From the NCBI RefSeq assembly GCF_052050035.1, contig NZ_CP189882.1, forward strand, positions 3,596,001 through 3,660,000: a DNA stretch of 64,000 nt, read 5' to 3'. Below the pieces are notes generated by a model, which was not told the DNA's origin, ran no database searches, and was given only the letters and a program-made list of their open reading frames with translations. The position numbers were made by a program, and so were the translations under genes. Below, piece by piece: positions 36,319 to 45,826 of the stretch (position 1 is its first letter; the number at the start of each line of letters is the position of its first letter). This stretch comes from Symbiopectobacterium purcellii_A (GTDB lineage: Bacteria; Pseudomonadota; Gammaproteobacteria; Enterobacterales; Enterobacteriaceae).

Positions 36319-38223
36319 TTACTCGCTTTCAGAACCGGGTGCGCTCGGTGGCGCATCGGGCAATTCGGTGTTGTTATCGCCCAGAATAATGTGGTCGAGC
36401 ATTTGGCGTACCAAGGCGCTGATCGCAGGGCCAGCGCCGCCATTCTCCAAAACGATTGAGATGGCAATCTTGGGATTGTTATAGGGGGCAAATGCCGTCA
36501 GCAGTTTGTGGTCGCGCAGGTGTTCGGCGATTTTATGTGCATTGTAGGTCTCATTTTCTTTCAGGCCAAATACCTGCGCTGTACCGGTTTTTGCCGCGAT
36601 CTTATACGGCGCATCGGCGAAAAATTTATGCGCAGTACCGTTCTGACGGTTAGCAACCCCGTACATCCCGTCTTTGGCGATTTCCCAATAGCTGGCGCGC
36701 ACATCGCTAAGCCGCGACGCTTCTTGTTGACGATAAGGTACAATGACGCCGCTATTGCGCGCGATATAAAGCAAATGCGGGGTTTTCACGTTGCCATCGT
36801 TGATAAGCGTCGTCAGTGCTTTCGCCATTTGAATCGGCGTGGCAATCCAGTAGCCTTGGCCGATGCCGACCGGAATGGTATCCCCTTGATACCAAGGGCG
36901 TTTGAAGCGTTTTTGCTTCCATTCGCGCGTGGGCATATTTCCGGAACGCTCTTCCGCCAGGTCGATACCGGTGTATTCGCCGTAGCCGAACTTGTTCATC
37001 CATTCAGCCAGGCGATCGATACCCATGTCATAAGCGACCTGATAAAAGAAGGTATCCGCAGATTCTTCCAGCGATTTGGTCACATTCAAGCGGCCATGGC
37101 CCCATTTTTTCCAGTCGCGGAACCGTTTTTCTGAACCCGGCAGCTGCCACCAGCCGGGATCGAACAGCGAGGTGGTGGGCGTAATGACATTGGCGCTTAA
37201 CGCAGAGGCGGCAATATAGGGTTTCACCGTTGAAGCCGGAGGATACAGCCCTTGCGTGGCACGGTTGATCAGCGGCTTGTTGGGATCATTAAGCAGTGCG
37301 CGATAATCTTTGGTCGAGATACCATCAACGAACAGGTTGGGATCGTAACTCGGCGTGGAAACCAGTGCGCGCAGGCCACCATCGCGTGGATCGATAATCA
37401 CCACCGCAGCCCGGCTGCCTTCCAGCAGTTTTTCAACGTAGATTTGCAGGTTGAGATCGATAGTGAGGTAGATGTCCTGGCCTGCCTGCGGTGGCTGCTC
37501 GTGTAACTGACGGATAACACGTCCACGGTTATTGACTTCCACCTCTTCATAACCGGGTTTACCGTGCAAAATATCTTCGTAATAGAGCTCAATACCCAGT
37601 TTGCCAATGTCGCGCGTGGCGGCGTAATCGGCAATTTTTTCTTCTTTGCTCAGTCGCTCTACGTATTTATCGTTGATTTTTGAGACGTATCCGAGGACAT
37701 GGGTGAGGGCTGAACCATACGGGTAATAACGGCGTTGATAACCTTTGACTTCCACACCGGGAAAACGGTACTGGTTGACGGCAAAACGGGCAACATCAAC
37801 GTCGCTTAGGGCGGTTTTGACTGGAATGGAGGTGAAGCGGCGTGAGCGTTTACGTTCTTTCTCGAAGTTTTCCAGATCATCATCAGTGAGATTGACGATG
37901 GGTTTCAGCGCAGCCAACGTATCTTGCAGGTTATCAACTTTGTCTGGCACCAGTTCAAGCTGGTAAATGATACGGTTGAGCGCCAGTGGAATACCGTTGC
38001 GATCGTAAATAATGCCGCGGCTGGGCGCGATGGGCACCAGTTTGATGCGGTTTGCGTTTGAACGTGTGCGGTAGTCATCAACGCGCACCACTTGTAAATG
38101 GTACAGATTGGTCACCAGCACGCCGGAAAGCAGCAAAATGCCGATGAACGCCACTAAAGCACGACGTACGAAAAGGGCTGATTCCGCCGAATAATCACGA
38201 AAGGGTTTATGTTCTGTTTTCAT
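36319..38223 (-). CDS. mrdA: penicillin-binding protein 2 (peptidoglycan DD-transpeptidase MrdA)
   Basis: Class B PBP for elongation, partner of RodA. Cytoplasmic N-terminus, one membrane anchor (ALVAFIGILLLSGVLVTNLYHLQ, residues 22-45), pedestal domain, and transpeptidase domain with S331-TVK (SxxK), S388-AD (SxN) and AKTGT (KTG motif, around residue 545). 634 aa, one residue longer than E. coli PBP2. The preservation of mrdAB implies a rod shape or at least dependence on elongation synthesis. Confidence 0.96.
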   Translation of the reverse strand: MKTEHKPFRDYSAESALFVRRALVAFIGILLLSGVLVTNLYHLQVVRVDDYRTRSNANRIKLVPIAPSRGIIYDRNGIPLALNRIIYQLELVPDKVDNLQDTLAALKPIVNLTDDDLENFEKERKRSRRFTSIPVKTALSDVDVARFAVNQYRFPGVEVKGYQRRYYPYGSALTHVLGYVSKINDKYVERLSKEEKIADYAATRDIGKLGIELYYEDILHGKPGYEEVEVNNRGRVIRQLHEQPPQAGQDIYLTIDLNLQIYVEKLLEGSRAAVVIIDPRDGGLRALVSTPSYDPNLFVDGISTKDYRALLNDPNKPLINRATQGLYPPASTVKPYIAASALSANVITPTTSLFDPGWWQLPGSEKRFRDWKKWGHGRLNVTKSLEESADTFFYQVAYDMGIDRLAEWMNKFGYGEYTGIDLAEERSGNMPTREWKQKRFKRPWYQGDTIPVGIGQGYWIATPIQMAKALTTLINDGNVKTPHLLYIARNSGVIVPYRQQEASRLSDVRASYWEIAKDGMYGVANRQNGTAHKFFADAPYKIAAKTGTAQVFGLKENETYNAHKIAEHLRDHKLLTAFAPYNNPKIAISIVLENGGAGPAISALVRQMLDHIILGDNNTELPDAPPSAPGSESE

Positions 38224-38257
38224 CCGGCAACTATTTCGTGTGTTTCATCGTACAGTC

Positions 38258-38806
38258 TTACTCTCTATGGTAAGGGTGATTGGTGGTGATGCTCCACGCC
38301 CGATACAGGCTCTCGGCCACCAATACGCGCACCAGCGGGTGCGGCAGCGTTAACGGTGACAGCGACCAGCTTTGCTCCGCTGCCGCTTTGCACGCGGGGG
38401 CCAGCCCTTCTGGGCCGCCAATCAGCAGGCTGACGTCGCGCCCGTCCTGCTTCCAGCGTTCCAACTGGCTGGCAAGCTGCGGGGTTTCCCACGGTGTACC
38501 GGGAATATCCAACGTCACAATATGGTTACCTTTGCCCACTGCTGCCAGCATCAGTTCACCTTCTCGCTCGAGAATGCGTTTGATATCCGCATTCTTCCCC
38601 CGTTTACCGGCAGGGATCTCCGTGAGCTCTAAGGGCATATCTTTGGGAAAACGCCGCAGATAATCTGAAAAACCTGTCTGCACCCAGTCTGCACTTTGCT
38701 GCCCTTCCACTCCCAGCGGGATCATCCCAGCGGCGCGCGAGGCTTGTACCACATGGTCGGCGATAGAAGAGACGTGACGGCTGGATGTCCCGGTGCAGAT
38801 AATCAT
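38258..38806 (-). pseudogene. rlmH: rsfS-rlmH fusion created by a deletion
   Basis: The 182-residue frame starts as RsfS (MIICTGTSSRHVSSIADHVV, then GMIPLGVEGQQSADW) and becomes RlmH at the shared Asp-Trp-Val (DWVQTGFSDYLRRFPKDMP). The RlmH part is otherwise complete to SITTNHPYHRE, including the SPOUT SAM-binding segment LLIGGPEGLAPACK. Lost are the C-terminal third of RsfS, the junction between the genes and about 13 N-terminal residues of RlmH (first beta strand). RlmH methylates pseudouridine 1915 of 23S rRNA; whether the fusion still does is uncertain. Translation must start at ATG 38806, directly after an rsfS stop codon. Confidence 0.88.
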
Positions 38807-38914
38807 TCAGTCGGTAATGCTGTATTTGCCACGCACGTTCAGCGCAACGATATCCTGGCCTTTTAAATCATCTATTTTATCAATAACAAAATTTTGGAGT
38901 GCTTGGCCTTGCAA
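38807..38914 (-). pseudogene. rsfS: rsfS 5' part ending at a premature TGA
   Basis: From a TTG start at 38914 the frame encodes LQGQALQNFVIDKIDDLKGQ, then DIVALNVRGKYSITD and TGA at 38809-38807, where a Cys codon is expected before MIICTG. The ribosomal silencing factor RsfS (about 105 aa) blocks subunit joining in starvation. With this nonsense codon and the downstream fusion deletion it is inactive. TGA and the following ATG overlap closely enough for reinitiation. Confidence 0.85.
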
Positions 38915-39125
38915 AGGTTCCTCCTGCCTGGCGGTTCATCCGGAGAAATGTGCTCCGGCGGGATAAAAAAGATTGCGTGTTTATGCGTGACGCCCCGCTG
39001 GTGTTTCAGGGTATTAACGACCCATTTGGTGGCGTAGACAATGCGTTTTACGGTTTTTTACTGGATTGAAAAATCAGCGGCGGAGTATAGCATGCCCGGT
39101 GAAAGAGTGGTACGTGAGAAGCGGG

Positions 39126-39782
39126 TTAACGGTATAAGTCGTGAGCATCCATAAAATGCAGCACTGCAGGTGGAACCAAGTCGTCACAGGGTTCACCCTT
39201 TTGGCGGCGCTGGCGAATATCGGTGGCAGAAACGGTGACCAGCGGCGTATGCGCCAGATAGATCAATCCGTGCGGTTGCGCGTGGAGGGCGGCTGCATGT
39301 CCAGCGCTGTGCGCTTCCAGCCACGCATGCTGCTCTGGCGTGTCCAGCGTGGTGCGGTAACCAGGGCGGGCGCAGACTAGCAGATGACAGACGTTGAGCA
39401 GATCGCGCCCACGATGCCAGGTGTGCAAGGTGAGCAGCGAATCCTGTCCGATGATAAACGCTAACGGCTGGTCATCGCCCATTTCGCCACGGAGCGTTTC
39501 CAGCGTATCGATAGTGTAGGACGGTGTCACACGCTGCAATTCACGGTCATCCACGCTGAATAACGGCGTCTCGGCGATGGCGAGTTCCACCATGCGTTTT
39601 CGCTGTTGCGCGGTGGCTTCTGGTTGTTCGCGATGGGGCGGTACGTTATTGGGCATCAGCGTGATGCGCGTTACGCCTATTTCATCCGCCAACGCGGTGA
39701 CTGGGCGTACATGGCCATAATGAATCGGGTCAAAAGTGCCGCCGAAATAGGCGATCAATTTAGCGGGTGTTGCGCTAGTCAT
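39126..39782 (-). CDS. nadD: nicotinate-nucleotide adenylyltransferase NadD
   Basis: Adenylates nicotinate mononucleotide in NAD synthesis. Nucleotidyltransferase signature FGGTFDPIHYGH (residues 13-24) and the second motif VSATDIRQRR near the C-terminus. 218 aa with start at 39782 (MTSATPAKLIAYFGG), overlapping the holA stop by eight bases as in E. coli; the frame extends eight codons upstream within holA. Between nadD and the rsfS remnant lies a 211-bp spacer with no gene. Confidence 0.95.
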   Translation of the reverse strand: MTSATPAKLIAYFGGTFDPIHYGHVRPVTALADEIGVTRITLMPNNVPPHREQPEATAQQRKRMVELAIAETPLFSVDDRELQRVTPSYTIDTLETLRGEMGDDQPLAFIIGQDSLLTLHTWHRGRDLLNVCHLLVCARPGYRTTLDTPEQHAWLEAHSAGHAAALHAQPHGLIYLAHTPLVTVSATDIRQRRQKGEPCDDLVPPAVLHFMDAHDLYR

Positions 39783-40812
39783 CGGCGTTGACCATTCCCG
39801 GCGCAAGCGCTTTGCCGCACAATAACAGTGTCAGCGTTTGCATTTCTGGCCAGATGGATTGGCCATAATCCTGTTTGAGCGTCAGTTCCAATCGCGTCAG
39901 CAGGTGCATAGCCTGTTGCAACTGGCGTCCATTGAGCCGTTGAAGTGCCTGAGTGAGCAGAGTACGTCGATTTTGCCACACCTTATGCTGATCAAACAGG
40001 GTGCGTAACGGTGTCGTCGCCATGTTGCGTTGTAAGGTTACCAACAGCGTCAATTCACGTTGCAGTGTGCGTAGCAGAATCACGGGTTCGCTGTCTTCTG
40101 CTTGTAACTGTTGCAACACATGCCAGGCGCGTTTGCTTTTACCTGCCAGCACGGCATCCAGCCAGTGAAACGGCGTGAAATGTGCGGCATCGTTTACCGC
40201 CTGCTCAACCCGTGGCAGCGTGAGCTTGCCGTCAGGATAGAGCAGTGACAGACGTTCCAGCGCCTGCATCAACGCCAGAAGATTGCCTTCATAGCAGTAA
40301 CACAGCAGTTGCGTGGCGGCATCATCCAGTTGCAGTTTGCATTGCTTGGCGCGTTGCGCCACCCAGCGCGGTAATTGCGCCTGTTCTGGTGTTAAACAGT
40401 TGATGATTACGCCGTTTTGTGACAGAGATTTATACCAGGCGCTGTTTTCTTGCGCTTTGGTAAGTTTGCTGCCGCGTAGAATAGGCAAGGCGTCCTGATG
40501 CAGCAGCCCAGCCAATTTGACCAGATTTTCTGCCATGGCCGCGTTGGGGCCGTTTTCCGGCAGTTGCAGCAACAGGCTCTGCCGAGAAGCGAACAGGCTG
40601 AGTGCCTGACAAACGCTGAAAATAGCATCCCAATCGGTGCTTTGATCGAGTGTGAAGCTGAAATGCTCGGTGAAGCCCTGCTCACGCGCGCGATGGCGCA
40701 GCGTATCCAGACTTTCCTGCAACAACAGTGGGTCGTTGCCAAACAGCAGATAGCAAGCGCGCAGCCCTTCATTGAGCTGCGCGGCAAGCTGTTCCGGATA
40801 GATACGGATCAT
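39775..40812 (-). CDS. holA: DNA polymerase III delta subunit HolA
   Basis: Clamp-loader subunit that opens the beta sliding clamp. The 345-aa sequence shows the family N-terminus (MIRIYPEQLAAQLNEGLRACYLLFGNDPLLLQES), the beta-binding Leu-Phe region LSLFASRQ, and the C-terminal collar domain (RTLLTQALQRLNGRQLQQAMHLL). ATGA overlap with lptE upstream implies coupling. Confidence 0.95.
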   Translation of the reverse strand: MIRIYPEQLAAQLNEGLRACYLLFGNDPLLLQESLDTLRHRAREQGFTEHFSFTLDQSTDWDAIFSVCQALSLFASRQSLLLQLPENGPNAAMAENLVKLAGLLHQDALPILRGSKLTKAQENSAWYKSLSQNGVIINCLTPEQAQLPRWVAQRAKQCKLQLDDAATQLLCYCYEGNLLALMQALERLSLLYPDGKLTLPRVEQAVNDAAHFTPFHWLDAVLAGKSKRAWHVLQQLQAEDSEPVILLRTLQRELTLLVTLQRNMATTPLRTLFDQHKVWQNRRTLLTQALQRLNGRQLQQAMHLLTRLELTLKQDYGQSIWPEMQTLTLLLCGKALAPGMVNADD

Positions 40813-41366
40813 GAACGCCCGTTGTTAGCGCTAATGGCGGCGGCACGTTGCTGACGTTTTTTCACCTCATCACTGCCATTGATGGTCACAAGTTTACGCA
40901 CTAACTGCTCGGCAGCCTGACGGCGCATCTCCTTACGTATAATGTCCTGCTCGGCGTCTTTTGCCAACGCGGCGAGCGGGTTATCAAAGAAGGTGCGGAA
41001 CACCGTGACCGAGAGTGGATAAATATCCTCACCCGGCAGCAGTAGCTGCGCATGAACGGTCAGTACCAACTGATACTCTGCGGTGGTCCCATCCTGGAAA
41101 ATAGAGACAGTGTCTCTGGTTTCCGTGGCGTCGAGAATACGCAGGGACGCGATATCCTGACGCGCAGCGTTTTCTTCGATTCGTACATCACTGGCACGCA
41201 ACTGATCGCGAATGGCTCGGGTCAACGGACCAAAGGGATCGTTACTGGTCAGCGTTAATACCTTCAATTCGCTCGGCAGTTGTGTGGTGCCACGCAGATG
41301 AAAACCGCAGCCGGCGGTGACCAACACCGCCAACCCCAGCAACAACGTGAATAAACGATGTCGCAT
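40809..41366 (-). CDS. lptE: LPS-assembly lipoprotein LptE
   Basis: Outer-membrane lipoprotein that plugs the LptD barrel and helps insert lipopolysaccharide. Lipobox LVTAGC (C20), followed by GFHLRGTTQLPSELKVLTL and the alternating strands of the LptE fold (SVTVFRTFFDNPLAALAKDAE). 185 aa. Follows leuS by 14 bases; formerly rlpB. Confidence 0.95.
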   Translation of the reverse strand: MRHRLFTLLLGLAVLVTAGCGFHLRGTTQLPSELKVLTLTSNDPFGPLTRAIRDQLRASDVRIEENAARQDIASLRILDATETRDTVSIFQDGTTAEYQLVLTVHAQLLLPGEDIYPLSVTVFRTFFDNPLAALAKDAEQDIIRKEMRRQAAEQLVRKLVTINGSDEVKKRQQRAAAISANNGRS

Positions 41367-41380
41367 AGTGCCTCCTTGGC

Positions 41381-43963
41381 TTAACCGACAACCAGGTTAA
41401 GCAGTTTGCCCGGAACGTAAATGACTTTACGTACTGTAACGCCTTCCAGGTATTTTGCCACCAGATGTTTCTGTGCGGCACGTGCCTGAACCTGCTCTTG
41501 CGTGGCATCGGCGGCAACGGTAATTCTACCGCGCACCTTGCCGTTCACTTGCACCACGACCAGCTTGGAGTCTTCCACCATGGCTTCTTCATCGGCGATA
41601 GGCCACGGAGCCGTGTCGATATCGCCATTGCCGCCCAGCGCCTGCCACAGCGTGAAGCAGGCGTGCGGTGTGAACGGATACAGCATGCGCACCACGGCCA
41701 ACAGTGCTTCCTGGGTCAGCGCGCGATCCTGCTCGCTCTGTTGCGGCGCTTTGGCCAGCTTGTTCATCAGTTCCATCACGGCGGCGATAGCCGTGTTGAA
41801 CGTCTGGCGGCGACCAATATCATCGGTGACTTTAGCGATGGTTTTATGCAGATCGCGACGCAGTGCTTTTTGGCCTTCCGTCAGCGAGGTCACATCCAGC
41901 GCATGGGTAGCGCCTTTCTCCGTGTGGTCGTACACCTGTTTCCACACGCGTTTGAGAAAGCGGTTAGCCCCTTCAACGCCTGATTCCTGCCATTCCAGCG
42001 TCATTTCTGCCGGAGAGGCGAACATCATGAACAGACGCACGGTGTCGGCACCGTATTTCTCTACCATCACCTGCGGGTCGATACCGTTGTTCTTCGATTT
42101 CGACATCTTGCTCATCCCGGCATACACCATTTCGCGACCTTCTGCATCGAAGGCTTTCAGGATGCGCCCTTTGTCATCGCGTTCCACGTTGACGTCAGAC
42201 GGTGATACCCAGATACGTTCGCCGTTGTTGCCGGTGTAATAGAAGGCATCAGCCAGCACCATACCCTGACACAACAAACGCTTGGCGGGTTCATCGGAGG
42301 TGACAAGACCAGCATCACGCATCAGCTTGTGGAAGAAACGGAAATACATCAGGTGCATGATGGCGTGTTCGATGCCGCCTACATATTGATCGACCGGCAG
42401 CCAGTAGTTGGCCGCCGCCGGATCGAGCATACCCTGATCGTATTGTGGGCAGGTGTAACGCGCGTAGTACCAGGAGGATTCCATAAAGGTATCGAAGGTA
42501 TCTGTTTCACGCAGCGCAGGCTGACCGTTGACGGTGGTTTTCGCCCAGTAGGGTTCGGCCTTGATGGGGCTGGTAATGCCATCCATCACCACGTCTTCCG
42601 GCAGAATCACCGGCAGTTGATCTTCGGGTGTCGGGATAACAGTGCCATCTTCCAACGTCACCATCGGGATCGGTGCACCCCAGTAACGCTGACGGGAAAC
42701 ACCCCAATCGCGTAGGCGATAGTTGACTTTGCGTGCGCCAACGCCGAGTGCGACCAGCTTGTCAGCAATGGCGTTAAAGCCCGCCTCGTGATCCAGACCG
42801 CTGAATTCGCCTGAGTTGAACAGGGCGCCTTTCTCGGTCATGGCTTGTGCTGAGATATCGGGTTCGCTGCCGTCCAGGTTCAGGATAACGGGTTTGATCG
42901 TTAACTGATATTTTGTGGCAAATTCCCAGTCGCGTTGGTCGTGGCCCGGAACGGCCATCACCGCGCTAGTGCCGTAATCCATCAGCACGAAGTTGGCTGC
43001 CCACACGGGCAGTTTGTCGCCGGTCAGTGGATGCACCACGAACAGGCCTGTTGCCATGCCCTTTTTCTCCATGGTCGCCATATCTGCTTCGGCAACTTTG
43101 GTGTTGCGGCATTCATCGATAAACGCGGTCAACGCCGGGTTAGTGGCGGCGGCGCGCAGCGCTAGCGGATGTGCCGCAGCTACAGCGACATAGGTGGCAC
43201 CGATAAAGGTATCCGGACGCGTGGTGTAGACGGTCAACTTGTCAGCGCTGTCTGCCACGTCAAAGGTGATTTCCACCCCTTCAGAGCGGCCAATCCAGTT
43301 GCGCTGCATGGTTTTGATCTGCTCCGGCCAGCTTTCCAGCGTGTCCAGATCGTTGAGCAACTGATCGGCGTAATCGGTGATTTTTATAAACCACTGCGGG
43401 ATCTCTTTGCGCTCTACTTTGCTGTCACAGCGCCAGCAGCAGCCATCGATAACCTGTTCGTTGGCCAGCACCGTCTGATCGTTCGGGCACCAGTTCACCG
43501 CTGAGGTCTTTTTGTAGACCAAACCTTTTTCATACAGCTTGGTGAAGAACCACTGTTCCCAGCGGTAGTAATCGGGTTTGCAGGTGGCGACTTCACGATC
43601 CCAGTCATAGCCAAAGCCCAACAGCTTCAACTGGTTTTTCATGTAATCAATGTTGGCATAGGTCCAGGGGGCCGGTGCGGTGTTGTTTTTTACCGCAGCG
43701 CCTTCCGCCGGCAAGCCGAAAGCGTCCCACCCGATCGGTTGCAGGACGTTTTTCCCCAACATACGTTGGTAGCGGGAAATAACGTCACCGATGGTGTAAT
43801 TACGTACGTGCCCCATGTGTAGGCGGCCAGAAGGGTAGGGGAGCATGGAAAGGCAGTAGTACTTTTCCTTGCCGGGCTCTTCGGTCACTTTAAACGTTTT
43901 GTTTTCTTGCCAGTGAAGCTGGACGCGAGTTTCTATCTCTTCTGGGCGGTATTGCTCTTGCAT
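41381..43963 (-). CDS. leuS: leucyl-tRNA synthetase LeuRS
   Basis: Class I aminoacyl-tRNA synthetase, 860 aa as in E. coli. HIGH motif as HMGH (residues 49-52, in PYPSGRLHMGHVRNYTIGD), KMSKS as MSKSKN (around residue 620), CP1 editing domain with the threonine-rich TTRPDTFIG and the editing Asp in MAVPGHDQRD. Heads the leftward leuS-lptE-holA-nadD operon; promoter lies in 43964-44090, before a palindromic repeat. Confidence 0.97.
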   Translation of the reverse strand: MQEQYRPEEIETRVQLHWQENKTFKVTEEPGKEKYYCLSMLPYPSGRLHMGHVRNYTIGDVISRYQRMLGKNVLQPIGWDAFGLPAEGAAVKNNTAPAPWTYANIDYMKNQLKLLGFGYDWDREVATCKPDYYRWEQWFFTKLYEKGLVYKKTSAVNWCPNDQTVLANEQVIDGCCWRCDSKVERKEIPQWFIKITDYADQLLNDLDTLESWPEQIKTMQRNWIGRSEGVEITFDVADSADKLTVYTTRPDTFIGATYVAVAAAHPLALRAAATNPALTAFIDECRNTKVAEADMATMEKKGMATGLFVVHPLTGDKLPVWAANFVLMDYGTSAVMAVPGHDQRDWEFATKYQLTIKPVILNLDGSEPDISAQAMTEKGALFNSGEFSGLDHEAGFNAIADKLVALGVGARKVNYRLRDWGVSRQRYWGAPIPMVTLEDGTVIPTPEDQLPVILPEDVVMDGITSPIKAEPYWAKTTVNGQPALRETDTFDTFMESSWYYARYTCPQYDQGMLDPAAANYWLPVDQYVGGIEHAIMHLMYFRFFHKLMRDAGLVTSDEPAKRLLCQGMVLADAFYYTGNNGERIWVSPSDVNVERDDKGRILKAFDAEGREMVYAGMSKMSKSKNNGIDPQVMVEKYGADTVRLFMMFASPAEMTLEWQESGVEGANRFLKRVWKQVYDHTEKGATHALDVTSLTEGQKALRRDLHKTIAKVTDDIGRRQTFNTAIAAVMELMNKLAKAPQQSEQDRALTQEALLAVVRMLYPFTPHACFTLWQALGGNGDIDTAPWPIADEEAMVEDSKLVVVQVNGKVRGRITVAADATQEQVQARAAQKHLVAKYLEGVTVRKVIYVPGKLLNLVVG

Positions 43964-44093
43964 GGCAGCCAGGGGTCCTATTGAGTAAAGAAGCGCTACA
44001 CCCGTAGCGTATTCCGATTCATCATAATGATCCGCATAGCATAGCTGATAAGCAGCGCTGGCAACAACCGTCTCTGCACCCTAAGCGCCGATT

Positions 44094-44370
44094 TATACCC
44101 GTCATACTTCACGTTGCAGGTGCGTTGGCTACACGCGTTATTCAGCCCATCCTTGGGCCTCACCGCTTACGAGGCGGCCGCACGCGGCATTCAAATCTGC
44201 TCCCGGCAGATTTGTCACTCGAATCACTTACCTGAGTAGGCGATTCAGGATGAATGAAACTCATCCCTGAGGTTCACCCTACGGGCCAGCGCAGGCGCTG
44301 TTCAAATTGGTTCCAGACAAATTTGTCTTTCCCTTGCCGCCTTGCTGCAACTCGAATTATTCAGGGTATA
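44094..44370. repeat. long palindromic intergenic repeat upstream of leuS
   Basis: TATACCCGTCATACTTCACG ... TTATTCAGGGTATA, with AAATCTGCTCCCGGCAGATTT and CATCCCTGAGG blocks as in 4771-5025. It fills most of the 43964-44523 gap; the remainder (44371-44523) carries the ybeL promoter region and an AGGAG ribosome-binding site (44513-44517). Confidence 0.75.
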
Positions 44371-44654
44371 CGGATGCAAGCCGCAAAGTTGGTAAAAAGT
44401 GGGGCAAAGCGAAGTGATGAGCAAGAATAGTGTTTAAAACCGTCTAAAATAGAGAGGGATAGCTAAACAGGTATCGTCATTGCCCCGTCAATGTTAATCA
44501 ATCCGCGTAATCAGGAGAATGAGATGAACGCATCCCACACATTTGAGAGCAGCGAAGGGTTCGGCAGGTAAGGTGTGGATCCTCGCAGACTTCCGGCATC
44601 ATTGTGCCCAACACGGGATGCATAAAGCTCCCTGATAACTGGAGGATCCACGAC

Positions 44655-45674
44655 ATGAAATATACCCCTGTTGGCGTCGATATCGCAAAACATCTGATGC
44701 AGGTTCACTTCATTAATGAACATACCGGTGAAGTCATCGATAAACAGATAAAGCGCGACGCGCTGCTGGAATACTTCAGCAATCGGGAGCCTTGCCTGAT
44801 TGGCATGGAAGCTTGCGGCGGTTCCCAGTACTGGGCGCGGGAGCTGGAAAAACTGGGGCATAAGGTCAGACTACTCCAGGGCAAATTCGTCAAGGCCTTC
44901 GTGATGGGCAATAAAAATGACGTGATGGATGCCCGTGCTATCTGGATGGCGGTCCAGCAGCCAGCTAAAGCCGTTGCCGTCAAAACTGAGGAACAGCAGG
45001 CAGTACTGTCGCTGCACAAAATGCGCCGCCAGTTAGTGAAGTTCCGCACCGCGCAAATCAACGCGCTGCACGTATTGCTGTTGGAGTTCGGCGAAACTGT
45101 GCGTAAAGGCCGGGCGTCACTGGACAAGGCGATGCCAGAGGTGCTTGAGCGACTTAAGGAAAAACTGCCACCGTTCCTGATCTACCAGTTTGAAGACCAG
45201 CATCGGCGCCTCAATGACCTGGATATGCAGATAGAGGGTATCGAAAAACAGCTTGCCACTTGGGCGAAACAGAATGAGGTCTGTCGGCGGATTATGGACA
45301 TTCCAGGTGTTGGCCCACTGGTTGCCACCGCAGCAGTTACCATCATGGGAGATGCGGGAGCCTTCCGATCAGGACGGGAGTTCGCAGCCTACATCGGCTT
45401 GGTGCCAAAGCAAACAGGCACCGGCGGCAAAGTGAGGCTTCTGGGCATCAGTAAACGCGGCGTTGCTTATCTGCGGACGCTGTTTATCCACGGAGCCAGT
45501 GCTGCGACGCTGCTGGCGAAAGAGCCGAACCCGTGGGTTACGGAGCTGCTGAAAAGACGGACAACCAGCGTTGCGGTGGTGGGGATGGCTAACAAGATAG
45601 CGCGCACGGTGTGGGCCCTGGTGGCACATAGCCGAACTTACGACAAAAAACACGTCAGTGTCAGGCCGTTCTGA
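44655..45674 (+). CDS. IS110-family transposase (DEDD type), 339 aa
   Basis: RuvC-like DEDD transposase: the first Asp is in VGVDIAKHLMQVHF, the Glu in IGMEACGGSQYWA, and the Asp pair in NKNDVMDARAIW; the C-terminal Transposase_20 domain has MDIPGVGPLVATA and RSGREFAAYIGLVPKQTGTGGK, with a conserved Ser region (HGASA). Start 44655 (MKYTPVGVDIAK) is chosen for the family N-terminus and the GGAGGATCC site before it. Intact. Confidence 0.92.
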   Translation: MKYTPVGVDIAKHLMQVHFINEHTGEVIDKQIKRDALLEYFSNREPCLIGMEACGGSQYWARELEKLGHKVRLLQGKFVKAFVMGNKNDVMDARAIWMAVQQPAKAVAVKTEEQQAVLSLHKMRRQLVKFRTAQINALHVLLLEFGETVRKGRASLDKAMPEVLERLKEKLPPFLIYQFEDQHRRLNDLDMQIEGIEKQLATWAKQNEVCRRIMDIPGVGPLVATAAVTIMGDAGAFRSGREFAAYIGLVPKQTGTGGKVRLLGISKRGVAYLRTLFIHGASAATLLAKEPNPWVTELLKRRTTSVAVVGMANKIARTVWALVAHSRTYDKKHVSVRPF

Positions 45675-45826
45675 ACGACAGATACTGGCAAAACATTAAC
45701 TCTTTTAATAGAAGGGTGAATGCTGAAAGGTTGCTAGGGCAGCCGTAGTGATGACAACGACAGGTAAGACCGTGACTCACTAAACCTGAATGGGGTGTTG
45801 AGCTTAAAGTGCACTGGTCAAGTAAA

